From Emiliania huxleyi CCMP1516 (lineage: Eukaryota > Haptophyta > Isochrysidales > Noelaerhabdaceae): a DNA stretch of 64,000 nucleotides. This document shows positions 1-16,196 of the stretch, in pieces. Position numbers and translations under genes: made by a program. Position 1 is the stretch's first letter. Each line of letters begins with the position of its first letter. The DNA is taken from the NCBI RefSeq assembly GCF_000372725.1, contig NW_005199770.1, positions 677,063 through 741,062 on the forward strand, written 5' to 3'. The notes beneath the pieces were generated by a model. It worked only from the letters and a program-made list of their open reading frames with translations. It searched no databases and had not been told where the DNA came from.

Positions 1-1
1 G

Positions 2-97
2 TCGCCCGCCGACGCGAGTGACGGAGAGGGTGACGAGCAGATGCGCGACGCATCAGACGCGCAGGATGACGGTGCAAGCATGTCCGAGGGTGAGTAA
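2..97 (+). CDS. C-terminal fragment of an acidic protein (5' end outside window)
   Basis: Frame 2 is open from the left edge to a TAA at 95-97. The 31 residues are rich in Asp, Glu, Ser and Ala, as in an unstructured acidic tail. It would be the end of a gene or mobile-element frame starting left of the window. Nothing in it identifies a family, and chance openness over 31 codons in GC-rich DNA is quite possible. Confidence 0.25.
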   Translation, partial: SPADASDGEGDEQMRDASDAQDDGASMSEGE

Positions 98-501
98 AAG
101 TGTGAGGTTTGGTGGAGGCTGTAGCGTCGTCGCGCGTAAGAAGAGTGGTGAAATTTAGAAAAGGAGTTGCGGTGTTGATCGCCGCGGGAGCCCTCTTATT
201 CCATGGCTTATTCACCCTTCTCCCTTTTGCCTTTTTGTGTGCTTCGTCCAACGCTGCCAGACTACTGTGCCACCCCCGCCACCTGAGACCTTCGCGCCCG
301 CCCACATAGTGCCCACACTCGTACGACTACGTGAGTGCCCCCCACACTGAGCTGCTCCTTGGTCGTTTCGAGCATCGAGGTCACGAGCCCCAACCGAACT
401 AAGAAGGACTATGCTTTGGTAATGTTTCTGCTAATTACATAGATGTCAAGCTAATGTTTCTACGGCTTTAGTTAGAGTTTAGTTTCTAGACATACTGTAG
501 C
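98..501. other. No gene recognised; AT-richer spacer
   Basis: The stretch from about 400 to 500 is clearly richer in A and T than its surroundings and looks like non-coding flank of the repeat-family gene that follows. The short frame at 109-309 has no recognisable features. Confidence 0.3.
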
Positions 502-1613
502 TTGCTACGGCCTACGCACCGCGTCTCCGCGTGCGCGAAATGTGAAAAACACATTCTCAATGGCACTTGCAAATCCACGTACCCGCGGCCGCGGGCGCTC
601 GCTGCCATCAAGAATCACAAGGACTGGTACGCGCACCAGGAGCTCGTCAAGGCGCGGGATGTGCACGTCAAGAACAACCCGTCCCTCGGAGACAGCGCCG
701 TCAACAACCGCGAAGCCGCGCGCTTCGTCTCCGCCTCAACGCCTTTCGCCGGCAAGGCCTTCGATGTCCGTGTCGACGGTACGTACGCCACCGCCCTCTC
801 CTCCGACACCCTCCAAGACGAGCTCCAGCGAAAGCTCGGCCTTTGGCTCTCCGCGGCGCTTCCCACCCTTCGGGTCGCGCTCGAGCGGGGCATGCCAGTC
901 GATTTCTTCGGCGACTACCTTTACAACAAGGCCCACCACCGGCGGCCCCACGACGGCGTCCTCGCCGCCTGGGCGGACGCGATGCGCGCCCCGGCCAACG
1001 CGCCGGTCGTGCACGCGGTGACAAGGAGAAACCAGAGCTCACCCGGCAGTACAACGAGGGGTACAAGGTCGACCTCGCGGAACCCCATGCGGGACCGGGA
1101 GGATGCGATGACGTGAATGAAATCAAGCTCTGGACGCCCCTCCTCAAGACCTCCTCGCCGGGCGTTGGCAACGCCTCGAGTGGCGGCACGCCCGCCTCCG
1201 TTGGCCACTCCTACGCCTTCGGCAACACCGAAGAAAAGGCCCGCCGCCTAAACATGGGCTGCAAGGCGCGCGGGCAGCCCGGCCAACCCTTCGACCACAA
1301 GACCGGCCACGGCTACGTCAAGGCGCATCGCGGTTTCTACCACGACGCGATCTTTGTCAAGCGCAACAACTTCAACCTGCTGCTCCACGAGACGTTCGGC
1401 GGCGGCTTCTCGCCCACCGCCGTTCTCAAGCTGCGCCGCCTCGCGCGCAAAGTCGCGCGCGGCAGCGTTGACCGCACGGCCTACTCGCCCAAGTACTCGC
1501 TCTCTTTTATGTCCCACCATGCAGAGCGCATCTCTCTCTCTGTTGTGCGAGGCGTGAACCGCGCCATTCGCTCTCACCTGGCAACCCTGTCTGCACGTCT
1601 CGCGCGCGCGTGA
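502..1613 (+). pseudogene. Frameshifted gene of a dispersed algal repeat family, possible PD-(D/E)XK-like nuclease
   Basis: Two overlapping frames form one protein. Frame 1 (502 to about 1018) runs from a CxxC segment (CAKCEK) through HQELVKARDVH, STPFAGKAFDVR, DGTYATAL, FFGDYLYNKAHHRRP and VLAAWADA. Frame 3 takes over near 1020 (KEKPELTRQYNEGYKVDLAEP, NEIKLWTPLL, YAFGNTEE, VKRNNFNLLLHETFGGG) and ends with TGA at 1611-1613. A single missing base near 1018-1022 explains the switch. I recall similar proteins as multi-copy unnamed families in haptophyte genomes. The Asp followed by a Glu-x-Lys (E-I-K) in DDVNEIKLW is compatible with a PD-(D/E)XK nuclease core, but that is inference. The 3' end recurs inverted at 36808-37157, so it is a mobile or repeated unit. 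Confidence 0.5.
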
Positions 1614-2165
1614 ACAGGGCTCCAGGGACCAGGCCCCAAATTACGTGTGAGTGTTAGAGTTGTTTGGTATTGCTAAAAATCTCTCTCTCTCGAAATGTGT
1701 ATATACTACGTAGTGCTTTTTGACGCCATGATCCGGCAACGTGCTTACTTCTTCCGCTTGGCCAGATGTACATGTTGGCAGCATGTACAACCAGTCGCTG
1801 CTAAACTTGCTTGACCGGGTGGTAGATGTGGGGGCTGCGCGGTGCAGATGCCAAAAAAAATCTCTCTCTCAGATGTGCCGGCGCAGTAGCGTTCGACTGC
1901 TGGCTCCAACGCATCCCCTTCATGTCCACAACGCAGTCCCATGCCATCCAGCGTCCGCGTAGTGCCAGGATCAGAGGAGGGAACGACCCAAGGTACCATA
2001 TCGGCTTGTTGTAGTTGCTCTCGCAAGCCAGCCCTAAACGCTCTTTTTTATTTTTAGCCGCCGAAGGGCGGCCGAGCCGCCGGGCAGGCCTCGGTTCGGC
2101 TGCGGTCGCCTCTTTCGTACCGCGCCAAGCCAGATCCCGCGCGCAGTCACCTACTGCCTCCCAGC
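1614..2165. other. 3' flank of the repeat-family gene, then promoter side of NAP1
   Basis: The first 60 bases are shared with the minus-strand fragment near 37.02 kb and so belong to the repeat unit. CT-rich runs occur at about 1680-1690 and 1857-1870. An AT-rich patch (about 2040-2055) lies 110 bases before the NAP1 start. No gene seen. Confidence 0.35.
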
Positions 2166-7454
<5,289 letters not shown>

Positions 7455-9245
7455 GCGTGGCTCACCGCCTCCTCGACATTGTGGATAGGCGGCGCTACTG
7501 CACGACGTGCTCCCGCACGGCCTCACCGCCACGCACAACGCGCAGGCGTGGCAGGCGGCGAGCGGTGCGGAGAAGAAGAACAGCTTCCCGAGGACGGGCA
7601 CGGGAGGCAAGCGAGCGTAGCACACTAGCACTCCATGTTTCGCCGGCGGCCGGGCGTTGGGGCGGGGCCGCGCGGCTGGGGAGCGCGGCCAGGAGCAGGG
7701 GAGAATAGCGCGGAGTATTTATTTTTGTGGTAAACCGACGCGCGTGACGCTGAGACGATCTCTACAGAAAAAACCGACGCGTGTGAGCTGCTAAGGGGGC
7801 GCGCACCTGAGCACTTTTGGGAGCAGTGTTGTGACGTTGACGAGATCTCTAGAGAGAGAGCCGGCGTCGGCTTTTTGCAGCATGCTTTTGGTTTTGCGTT
7901 TTGCAGAGCCAGCGAAAGGAACGCGTCCCTCAGTCGCTCGAAGAGCTGTGCCTGTCCCTCCCACCAAGAGTGAAAGAGCCAGTCCTGCCGGAGTCTGGGA
8001 GGCTGCCCGCCGGCACCGCGCCCGCAGCCTCCGACTCCGGCGGTGCGGGCTTTACGGGGCGCAAAATCGGGATGAGTGTGTGAGTCCCGAACTGGCACGG
8101 GGCAGTCGGAGAAGGGGCAACTATACTTTCGTGCACTGACGGCGCTGGTTACAAACATGCCGGCGTGGATCGCGTTAGCCGCTGAGGCCTACTTTTTATT
8201 GCAAAGGCGCGCCTGGGCATCGATGAGTTCGTGGTCGTCTGAAGCGCGCGCGCGCGCGTCGCATGCACGGAGAGTCGCGGGAGAGAGCGCACGGACGACG
8301 CATGTGTTTCATGTGTCAGAACCACGATTCGCACTCTACTCGAGATGCCCGCGAGTAGTCCCCTCCCCACCCCCAGGGCCTCCCAAGGCTAGGGCTGTCA
8401 TGGCACCCCGCAGGATTTGCACGAACGAAACAACGAATGTATGTGAGGTGAAGAAAAGTCTGGCTCGTACTGGAGTGGACTCACCGGCGCGGTATGGGTG
8501 GACGCGAGACAGGATATGGCGGCACGCTGGAGCGAGCGACACACAGACACAGATAAACTCACAGGAGGAGTGCGCGGGACTGTGATTTGTGTTTAACCCT
8601 TTTACGTCCACATTTCGAGCGAGTGAAAACCAACTCCTGAGCACGGCGCCGCAGGCGCCTGTTGATAGGTCCAGGTGATAGCCCTGGATGGGCAATGCAT
8701 TCGCCTACCTGGGCCTCAGATCGCCCGACCGCGTCCCGGTGCTCTGTGGTCGGATTTGTGACGCCGCCGCACCGCGCCGCGGCCGGGGGCCCGCCGGAGG
8801 ACGAGGATGGCCGTGACGGACCGGGACGAGCTCTGGGAGGTTCAGTGTCAGTGAGTATATTGTAGAGGCCACCCATGTGCACAATATCTTGACTGAGAGC
8901 TAAGCCAGGGGAGGCGATGCCGGGGCCGTACAGCAGCTTGATGGTGCTTCGCCGGCGTAGAAGCGGCCGCGGAGGGCTCCGGGTGTCTGAAAAAGACGGA
9001 TTTACGTGGGCTGTGGGAGATTTACTGTCGACTCAAACGACACTGTGGCGTAATCCTCTCATATATGGCTAAATATTTGCCGAGCCGTTTTAAAGTTCCA
9101 CCGCTACGACTGGAGATATATCGAGATTTGGTCACCATGACCCTTATGGCGCGAAAGTAGTAAAAAAATCCTTTTTTCTTGCCTTCTGCGAACACACACA
9201 GCGCTTCATTCAGCCCTCCGACCATCCGCCCAACTACCCGGAAGA
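7455..9245. other. Intergenic region without a supported gene
   Basis: NAP1 ends at 7454 and the next start is at 9246. Short open frames on both strands show no family features. A diverged dispersed repeat lies at 8451-8583. A pyrimidine-rich and T-rich patch (9160-9185) sits 60-85 bases before the next start. Confidence 0.4.
8451..8583 (+). repeat. Diverged copy of dispersed repeat R4
   Basis: Shares the segment reading GCGGTATGGGTGGACGC and CGAGCGACACACAGACACA with the better copy at 28566-28872 and, inverted, 44480-44800. By eye identity is roughly three quarters. Confidence 0.6.
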
Positions 9246-10741
9246 ATGAACAGCGCTCCCCCCACACAGGATTTTTCCGACACGAGGCTGCTCGTCGCGC
9301 TGGTGCTGGCCCGCAGGCGCCGCGCCGCCGCTCGCCTGGCGCCCTCGCATAGCGGCGTGCCCGCATCCTCTCCCGGCGCTGGCCTCGGCCGCCTGGCGCT
9401 CCTCCTGCAGCCACTCGAGGGCCGCGAGGCGCACCATGAGCCGCCATCGGCGCCGCCCATCTGCGAGGTCAGCCAGCTCGACGCCGCGGCCCTCGAGTGG
9501 CTTCGCGTGAGCGCCGCCGATGGGAGCTCCGCCGACACGTCTGCCGCGCTTTCCGCGGGCGGCGTCAAGCTGCTGCTGCAACTGCTCCAGGGCTGCTCGC
9601 TCGCCGACGAGCCGGCCCAAGAGCAGGCCCACGCCGTGGCGCGCGCCGCGCCGCGCATCCTGGAACGGGTTCTCTCCGCGCGCTGCGCCGCCTCGGAGGC
9701 GCCGCCGGACGACGAGAGCGACGTCGTGCGGATGCTGTCGGCGCTGCTGCAGCCGCTCACCGCAGGTGTCTCGCTATCGTGTGGCTGGCTGCTGCTCGCG
9801 CAGGCGCTGCTCGAGGTTCTCGGATCCGACCCGGCCACTGGCGAGAAGACCATCACCGCGCTCGCGCAGTACGGTATATTAGCCGCCTCCCGCCCTGTCA
9901 GGCTGACCCCCCTGTCTCGCAATCCACAGAGACGGAGCCGTCGACGCCGCGACAATAGGAGAATGGCTCGTCCGGCAGCTCGCGAGCCTGGATGCGGGCG
10001 CGCAGCCTCCCACTCGCCCCCACGCCACCTCGATGCCCAGCGGAGGCGAGGAGGCGGCCTCCTTCCGCTCGGGTGGAGTTGGCCTTCCGCCTGGGTGGAG
10101 TGTCGAGGCGCGAGACGCGAGCGCGCGCACCTACAGCGTGTACCACGGCCCAGCGGGGCGGCGCGCCGTCTCAGTGCCCGACGCGTGGCGCAAGCACCGT
10201 GCTGGCGAGGCCGCCCCGCAGGCTGGCCCGCAAGTCTTGCCGCAACTCCACGGGCAGGCCGCCACGCCCGCGCCACCCCGCGACGCGGCAACATCTACGC
10301 CGGCTGCATCGATGGCGCGCGCTATACTCTGGTATCCCTACCGAAAGAGAGGCCAATCTGGTAGCCCTACAAACGCGGCGCCACCACACGTGTGGGGCTG
10401 CAGTGCGTCAGCGAGTCTGCCTCTCCTACGCAACTAGCACCCCCTCTGTCTCTCCCCCGCCGCGCGCCATACCACAGGCCTGCAGTCTGGCCCTCGCCCT
10501 CAACGCGGCGCCGGGGATGGGCGCGCTGCACGCCGCCCTCGAGCGAGCCGCGTGCCGCCCCTCACCGCCGGCGTGGCTCACGGACCCCTCGGCGGAGTGG
10601 CGGCGGCTGCTCGACGTCGCCTTTGAGCACAGCGTGCGCGCCGGCCTGGCGCGTGCGTGCCCCCTCGTGGCAACGCAGCTCTGGCGCACGTGCGTGCTGG
10701 TGGGAGGCAGCGGCTGCCTCGCTCCGGCACTCGCGGCTTGA
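9246..10741 (+). CDS. Protein with helical repeats and a methyl-CpG-binding-like (MBD) module
   Basis: ATG at 9246 opens a Leu/Ala-rich helical region (LLLQPLEG, KLLLQLLQG, DDESDVVRMLSALLQPL, LLLAQALLEVLG) with armadillo-like texture. A GT-AG intron near 9875-9931 (donor after GCGCAGTACG, acceptor CACAGAG) joins Gln-Tyr to Asp-Gly-Ala-Val-Asp-Ala-Ala. The second exon carries LPPGWSVEARDASARTYSVY followed by HGPAGRRAVSVPDAWRKH, the pattern of the MBD fold in algal proteins (GW, aromatic, GP-G-R, S, W/R). A last exon starting after CACAG near 10479 gives ACSLALALNAAPGMGALHAAL and ends at TGA 10739-10741. MBD-type modules in protists are often DNA-binding without proven methyl specificity. The exact third intron is uncertain. 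Confidence 0.5.
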
Positions 10742-11669
10742 GGCCCGCCTGGAGACCTCGCGAGGATCGAGGCTGCCTCACCCGTCCTCGCCGCCATGAC
10801 GAGAGGCATGGAAGTGACTCTGGAACCCACGCGGTGTGCGCACCGCTGGGCCGGACGCCGGTCGTCACGCGTTCTCGCCCACTGGCCAACGCTCTCTCGC
10901 TCGCACTCATCTCGGCGGCGGCCCTTTGACTTTTTGCGAGAGCGTAGAGCCAGTGTGGCAGTGTGCCCCGAGTGCTCCGCGGGGAGGTCATGCGGACCAT
11001 GCTCATCTGTGTGCTACAGAAGGAAGCGGGGGGGGGGGGGGGGTCAGTGTTTCAGAAATTTGGAGATAGTAAAGCTCCGACACCGAAGCATTTCAAAACC
11101 TCCCTCCCCGCCCTCCCACCTCCATGTGCCGGGCTGTAGAGGGGCGTGGCCCGCCCGGCCCCGCTCACGGCATTCCTTCGCCACGCTCCCACTCCCGCAC
11201 GACGGCCTGCACCCGCTTGCCATCTGCAGGTGCGCAGTGGGGTGCTTGTACGGGGTGGACGTCGCGAGAGACGTATCTTGAACGTCGTGACGTCACTTCC
11301 CACACAGAGCTCAGAGCCGAGGAATCAGGATCATGCGAAGGAAAATCAGATAGAGGAGAAAGCCAGTCACGCTGATGCAGGTGCGCAGGAAGATGGCGTT
11401 GCATGCGTGGACACGGATCGGCCTCCCCTGCCAGTCGTCGCGGCCCATCGCACCATCACACAGAGCTAACAGGAACGCGTTGTGGAGAGAAGACGGCCAG
11501 CGCCTTGACCTCTGAGCGATGCCTGATGCTCCTCCGACGACTCGATCAGCACGACCAACTTCACGCATCTCGCCGGCACAGCAGGCGACCTCTCTCGTGG
11601 GCGACCTCACTCGGTGACGACGGCCCCGCAGGCAGGGGAGAAAAGAAGACCAACCACGCGAGTCCACCG
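10742..11669. other. No gene supported; poly-G tract and a possible membrane-protein tail
   Basis: A G13 run lies at about 11030-11043. On the minus strand the frame ending at 11311 has a hydrophobic C-terminus (IFLRTCISVTGFLLYLIFLR), which might be the last exon of a small membrane protein, but no start, splice pattern or family supports it. Confidence 0.3.
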
Positions 11670-11967
11670 TCTTGAACAAGGGACCGGCAGGCGGCGGCGT
11701 CACAGGACGAGGCAGAAGGGAACGACGCGACAGAGGAGGAAATGACAAGGGAGAGAACGACGAGAGTGGGACGACCGCGAGGTGGCATGAAGGTTGCAGC
11801 GAGAGTCGGAGAGAGACTGCGAAGAGAGATAGGAAGAGGCAGACTCCCTAGGGTGGGCGACGGCTAGCGCACCACACACCTCTCCTTAAAATCCCTGTGT
11901 GGTGGCGGCGTGCCGTCCTCCCATCCCTCCCTTGGGTTGTCTGTTTTCTTTCTTTCTTTCTTGAACA
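11670..11967 (+). mobile_element. Retroposon family R2, 5'-truncated copy with target-site duplication
   Basis: From about 11674 to 11958 the sequence is about 90 percent identical by eye to 54309-54612. It begins inside the element's open frame (ACAAGGGACCGGCAGG), passes the untranslated segment with CTTAAAATCCCTGTGTGG and ends in a CTTT-rich tail. TCTTGAACA flanks it at 11670-11678 and 11959-11967. A constant 3' end with a variable 5' end and a short direct repeat indicates target-primed reverse transcription. Confidence 0.75.
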
Positions 11968-12147
11968 CTGCGACAAATACTGTCCCGTTCTGCTGTTCAC
12001 AGCCTTGTGATTGAGAAGAAAATACCTCCTATGGCGCTGTGCGCTGGCCTGTGAGAGGTTGAGGTGCGAGCCCTGGAGGCCCTGGGGATGGGGGGGGACT
12101 ACCCGCGGGCTTAGAAGGCCCGCGCGCAGGGGGGTGGGGCATTGAGA
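11968..12147 (-). repeat. Dispersed repeat R1 (minus-strand copy)
   Basis: Reverse complement matches 45373-45535 over about 160 bases, including GGGCCTCCAGGGCTCGCACC and AACCTCTCACAG. No coding capacity. It directly abuts the R2 retroposon tail. Confidence 0.75.
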
Positions 12148-13192
12148 CCGTTCACAGCTAGGGACGGCCTCTGCGGCAAAGTCAAACCACCCCACCACCA
12201 CCTACCTACCTACCACCTACCTACCGCAGCAAACCTTCGGCTCCCGCTCAGAGGCTCGCCGCGCCCGTGCGGCGCGCCGAGGCGGCGCCGAGGCCGGCGC
12301 CTTGCACCCGGCCCGCGGCCGGCACCGCCTCGCCCCACAACTGACCGCCCTGCAGCCCCTGCGCAGGCGTGCCGCAGGCGTCGCTCAACGACGGCCGGGT
12401 GTGAGCTGATCCCTTGCCCCGTCACCCGCCGCCCTCGCCCGGCCGCCTCACCGCGCACGGAGCGCTCGGCTGCTCGCCGCCGCCGCCGCGCGTCCCGCGC
12501 CGCCACGCTTGCCCCCCCTTGCCGGACACGCGCTCTGTGCAGCGGCGCAGAGCGCGCGTCCCTGGCACAGACGGAGCAGCGACCGCGCCAGCGGTCGCTG
12601 CTCCGCCCCTCCGTCGCGCGCGCCGCGCGCGCGCTGCCGCCGCCGCCGCCGCCGCCCCCTCCTTGCCGTCTTCCCCACCCCTACCCTCTGTTGCCCGCAC
12701 GCGCGCGCCGCGCGCTGCGCGCACCCGCCCCCGCCCACGCCCCCGCCCCCGCCCCCGCCCCCGCCCCCGCCCCCGCCCCCGCTCCCAAGCGCCCCTTCCC
12801 CGGTGGGTGTGCGTAGAAAGTGAAGCCGATCGAGAGGTGGCAGAAGCCGCCGTGTGTGACACATATTGCGGCACGTGAGACGTGTGACGTGAGTGAGAGA
12901 CATATTGGGGTTTGCGGGGAGAGCCCCGGGCCCGGCGCGCGCAGCGCGCGGGGCGTTTTTTATGCAAACATGCAAACGGGACGGCCTGCGCAGCCTCTAA
13001 CTTGTAACTTATTTCCGCGTTCCGCGATTTTTCTTTATTCAAAATTCCAAAGAGAAGGGAGGGAAAAGCCAGAAGCTACCGGCTACCCCGGCGTCAAATA
13101 AACTTTTTTTCAGCCTGGTTATAAGAGACCAGAGGTGGTTATGGCGCGGGGCAGACATCCAAAGTTCCAAACTAGAGGCCCAAGGCAGAAAC
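12148..13192. other. Low-complexity GC-rich spacer
   Basis: Contains CTAC-rich runs (12190-12225), a GCC-repeat cluster (12637-12660) and about ten CCCCCG units (12720-12782). Long open frames exist on both strands only because stops are rare at this base composition. No gene supported. Confidence 0.45.
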
Positions 13193-15136
13193 CTACCCGT
13201 CGGCGGCGGCGGCGACGACGACGCATTGCGGAGGCTTTGCGCCCATCCACTGCCGCACCACCTCGCTCAGCGTGAGCCCGGAGACAAAGAGGCCCAACCA
13301 CACAACCAGCGCCAGCAGTATCTGCGGCCGCCGCCTCCTGCGCCGAGCGGCCGGCCCGCCTGAGTCAGAGGTTCGCCCTTCCAGCCGCGACGCGCGCAGA
13401 TTCGAGCCGGTGGCGGGCGCGCGGCGCGGGTTGCGGCGGGGGCCCGCCATGTGCGTCCACGCGGGGAGCACATAGGCCACCTAGAGTGCAATAGAACAAG
13501 AAGTGTGCGAATGCGCCTGTCCGCGCCGGAAGCCGCGGTGTGAGTTTGGGCGGCGGAGGGGTGGGAATACCGGCCCGTGCTCTCCCTGCGGCGCCTCGGG
13601 GTGAGCACGAGGTCTGCGGGTACAGCGGCACAGCAGCGCGTACGGCACGAACACGGGCGAGTGCAGGTGTGTGCGCGACTTGCGGTGGGTGAGCTGCGGG
13701 TGAGCACGGAGGTATGCGTGCGGCATGTAGGGCAAGCGACCATCGCGACGCCAGTCGCGCCGGTGAAGGCGAAGATGGAGGCGGAGGCGTTGGGCAGGAG
13801 CCGCGCGACCGCGTGCGCCGCGCCGACGATGAAGGCGGTGACGAGGGCGTTGGGCAGGAGCCGCGCGACCGCGTGCGCCGCGCCGACGATGAAGGCGGTG
13901 ACGAGGGCGTTGGAGAGCGGCGGCAGCTCGGCCGGCGCCGTGTGCATGTTGAGCACGAGCGGCGGCGATCCCGAGAGGGACTCGCGGTAGAGCTCGCCTA
14001 CGTAAAGCAGGCCACAGCTCCACCAACCGACGGAGACGGCTCGACAGCGGGCTCGCGGGAGCAAGCTTGCTCGTGTGGATGCTCGCCGCCGTCGATCCCT
14101 TGGCGAGCCGCACCAGCGTCTCGCGCAGCGGCGCCGCGATGGGAGCGAAGCAGAGCGCGAGGTAGAGGGAGAAGCAGCCGGAGAGGAGGGCGCCCGACTC
14201 GCCGGAGAAGCCTAGCCGAGATGCCCGTGGGCAGTGAAGGCCGGACGCCGTGCGCGGCGACGCCGCACTCGCGTGAGCAAAGCCCTGCAGCGCGTTTTGC
14301 GGTGTCTTCGTGTCGAAGAGGAGGAGTCCGCTGCAGCCGACGAGGAGGTAGAAGAGCGCGCTCACGCCAAAGGTGAGGTGCGCGGCGCGCTCGAGCGTCT
14401 TGCGGCCCTGCTCGCCCGGCGGCAGCGAGCGCAGCAGCGGCGGCACACAGGGCTGCACGTAGAGCGCGTACCCGAACGTCGAGGCGGCGGTCGGCAGCGC
14501 GGCGGGCTGCGGCGAGAGCATGTAGGGCCGGAGCGCCGCGTGCGAGTGCAGGCAGGCGTGCGCGAGGTAGCCGAGCAGCGCAACCATCATCGCGAGACCG
14601 AAGAGGGAGATGCCCCCCATCTCGCCCAGCTGCAGCAGAGAGAGCGGCATCACAACCACAGTCGCTCCAGCGAGCAGGACGTCGTGTCGCGCCGCGAGCC
14701 GCGTCCAGCCAGCGAGGACGAGCGCGCGCTCGGCCGTCTCTGAGATTGCGGAGAGATTGCCGCACAGCGTGCCGAAGAGGAGCACCACCAACGAGACGCG
14801 CGCCACGACCAGTCCCGCCCTCCCGGCAGACCCGAGGACGGCCTCCTCGTAAGACGAGACGCCGAGCCGCGACGCCGCGCGGACCATGAGGATCGTCGTG
14901 TAGTCGTTGGCGGCGGCGGTGAGGACGAGGAGTACGCTGGCGCCCGGAATGCCCGCCTGCCCAAAGGCGCACGGCAGCGGCAGAAGCGCCGAGCCGCTGA
15001 TGGCGAGGAGCAGCGGGCCCGACGTCTTTACAACACGGCCCACGTCCTGCAGCCAGGCGCGGCGCGCGTCCTGCTCGTCGTGGTCAAGCTCCGAGTAGAT
15101 GGTGAAGAGAGAGGTGGAGGAGAAGTTGACGTTCAT
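13193..15136 (-). CDS. Amino acid/auxin permease family (AAAP, SLC38-like) transporter
   Basis: A polytopic membrane protein of about 10-11 helices that would move amino acids with H+ or Na+. ATG at 15136 gives MNVNFSSTSL, then SGSALLPLPCAFGQAGIPGA, the family's first-helix signature (G-x-x-LPxAfxxaG), followed by YEEAVLGSAGRAGLVVARVS, LCGNLSAISETAERAL and QLGEMGGISLFGLAMMVALL. FSGESGALLSGCFSLYLALC follows a short intron near 14230. An exon near 13985-13741 holds a duplicated helix. A GT-AG intron 13481-13740 joins Val-Ala-Met to Val-Ala-Tyr-Val-Leu-Pro-Ala-Trp, and the last helix ILLALVVWLGLFVSGL precedes TGA-side stop at 13193. It is divergent from BolA with only 139 bases between. Substrate cannot be told. 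One intron border near 14085/13985 is tentative. Confidence 0.75.
13787..13906 (-). repeat. Exact 60-bp in-frame tandem duplication of a membrane helix
   Basis: Bases 13787-13846 and 13847-13906 are identical. On the minus strand each encodes NALVTAFIVGAAHAVARLLP, so one transmembrane segment is present twice with the frame kept. Only the start of a third unit follows. Confidence 0.95.
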
Positions 15137-15275
15137 TCCAGGTGTGAGCAGAGTCGGTAAGCAGAGTCGGTAAGCGCACAGCCGTCGAACGTGCGTCGGG
15201 AAGAGGCGCGGCCTCAGCGGAGAGGCGGGCCGTTCGTTTTTTCGAAAGGAAAAAAGAATTTGCACGACACCACAG
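15137..15275. promoter_or_regulatory. Bidirectional promoter between transporter and BolA
   Basis: 139 bases separate the transporter ATG from the BolA frame. It contains a duplicated AGAGTCGGTAAGC (15158-15183) and the AT-rich AAAAAAGAATTTG (15250-15261), a motif that recurs close to other starts in the window. It ends in CCACAG, a possible splice acceptor. Confidence 0.5.
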
Positions 15276-15662
15276 GTGTGCACGCTCGTCGACACGGCCA
15301 CCACAAGCGTTACGACACCGCTAGACCTCGTCGCGGCTAACCCCGCCGGCCCCGTCGCGGCCTCGATCACTGCCAAGCTCGAGGCCGCCTTCAAGCCAGA
15401 CGTTTTGGACGTGGTGAACGAGAGCGCGAGCCACAACGTGCCACGCGGCTCGGAAAGTCACTTCAAGGTCGTGCTAGTCGCGCACGCCTTTGCGTCGGTG
15501 CCGCTGCTCGAGCGACACCGCCTGGTCAATGAGGCGCTGGCGGACGAGCTAAAGGGGCCGGTGCACGCTCTCTCCATCGTGGCCAAGACACCGGCGCAGT
15601 GGGCGAAGGCGAGTGGCGCAGTGCCGCCCTCCCCTCCGTGCCTGGGCGGATCGAAGGCCTAG
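15276..15662 (+). CDS. BOLA: BolA-family protein
   Basis: BolA proteins work with monothiol glutaredoxins in Fe-S cluster handling. The match covers the whole family domain: AASITAKLEAAFKPDVLDVV, NESASHN, SHFKVVLVAHAFASVPLLER, HRLVNEALADELKGPVHALS, then IVAKTPAQW. The conserved His in SHFKVV and the HR-VN-L block are present. The frame contains no ATG at all and is preceded by CCACAG, so the start must lie on an upstream exon or be non-AUG; 15276 marks the first base after that acceptor, not a start codon. Extra residues before the domain could be the end of a targeting leader. Stop TAG at 15660-15662. Confidence 0.85.
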   Translation: MCTLVDTATTSVTTPLDLVAANPAGPVAASITAKLEAAFKPDVLDVVNESASHNVPRGSESHFKVVLVAHAFASVPLLERHRLVNEALADELKGPVHALSIVAKTPAQWAKASGAVPPSPPCLGGSKA

Positions 15663-16196
15663 CGGCCCAATGTCGCGTGTGCCTCCGCACACAGCTTCCA
15701 GTTCTGCCGCGGCGGTCGACAAACGAGCGTTGCGATGCGTGATCTGTCAAGTGTTCGAGTGGAATCGACCCTGTGGAGGATTTTCTCGCTGTGTGCACTA
15801 TCGACGGGACACTCAGATCGCGCGCGGTGACCCGGTGACGCGGGGTGTGGGCGTGCTGCTCAGCGGCATACTTTGTCCATATATGTTTATAACGGGGGTC
15901 ACCCACCCCCGAGGCCGAGCCGAGCCCCGTGTTACGGCGCTCGGCTTTGGCAGCGGCTGGAGTGTCTCTCCTCGCTACACACTCCACTGACCGTGGCATG
16001 CATGCCGGTACGCCTCGCGCTACGCGGCTTTATAGGATTCTTTCGTTTGCTCTTTTTGCTGCGCAGCTAACGTCGATGACTCGATGTATATGCGCTCGAG
16101 AGATCTGTGAAGTGTGATGAACAGCGCTGAGCGAGGGTGTGTCGAATTGTCGCGGACGGGGTCGGACGACGTCAGCTCCGCAGCGTGATTGGCCGC
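15663..16196. other. No gene seen
   Basis: Spacer between the converging BolA and amidase genes. Short frames only, no repeat shared with the rest of the window was noticed. Confidence 0.4.

Noticed and set aside
12142..13042. Overlapping 150-220 residue frames on both strands
   Set aside because: They arise from stop-poor GC-rich low-complexity DNA with CCCCCG repeats; no motif, leader or splice pattern.
14998..15436. N-terminal extension of the transporter frame over BolA (651-residue frame)
   Set aside because: It is antisense to the conserved BolA domain; the ATG at 15136 begins the transporter-like sequence.
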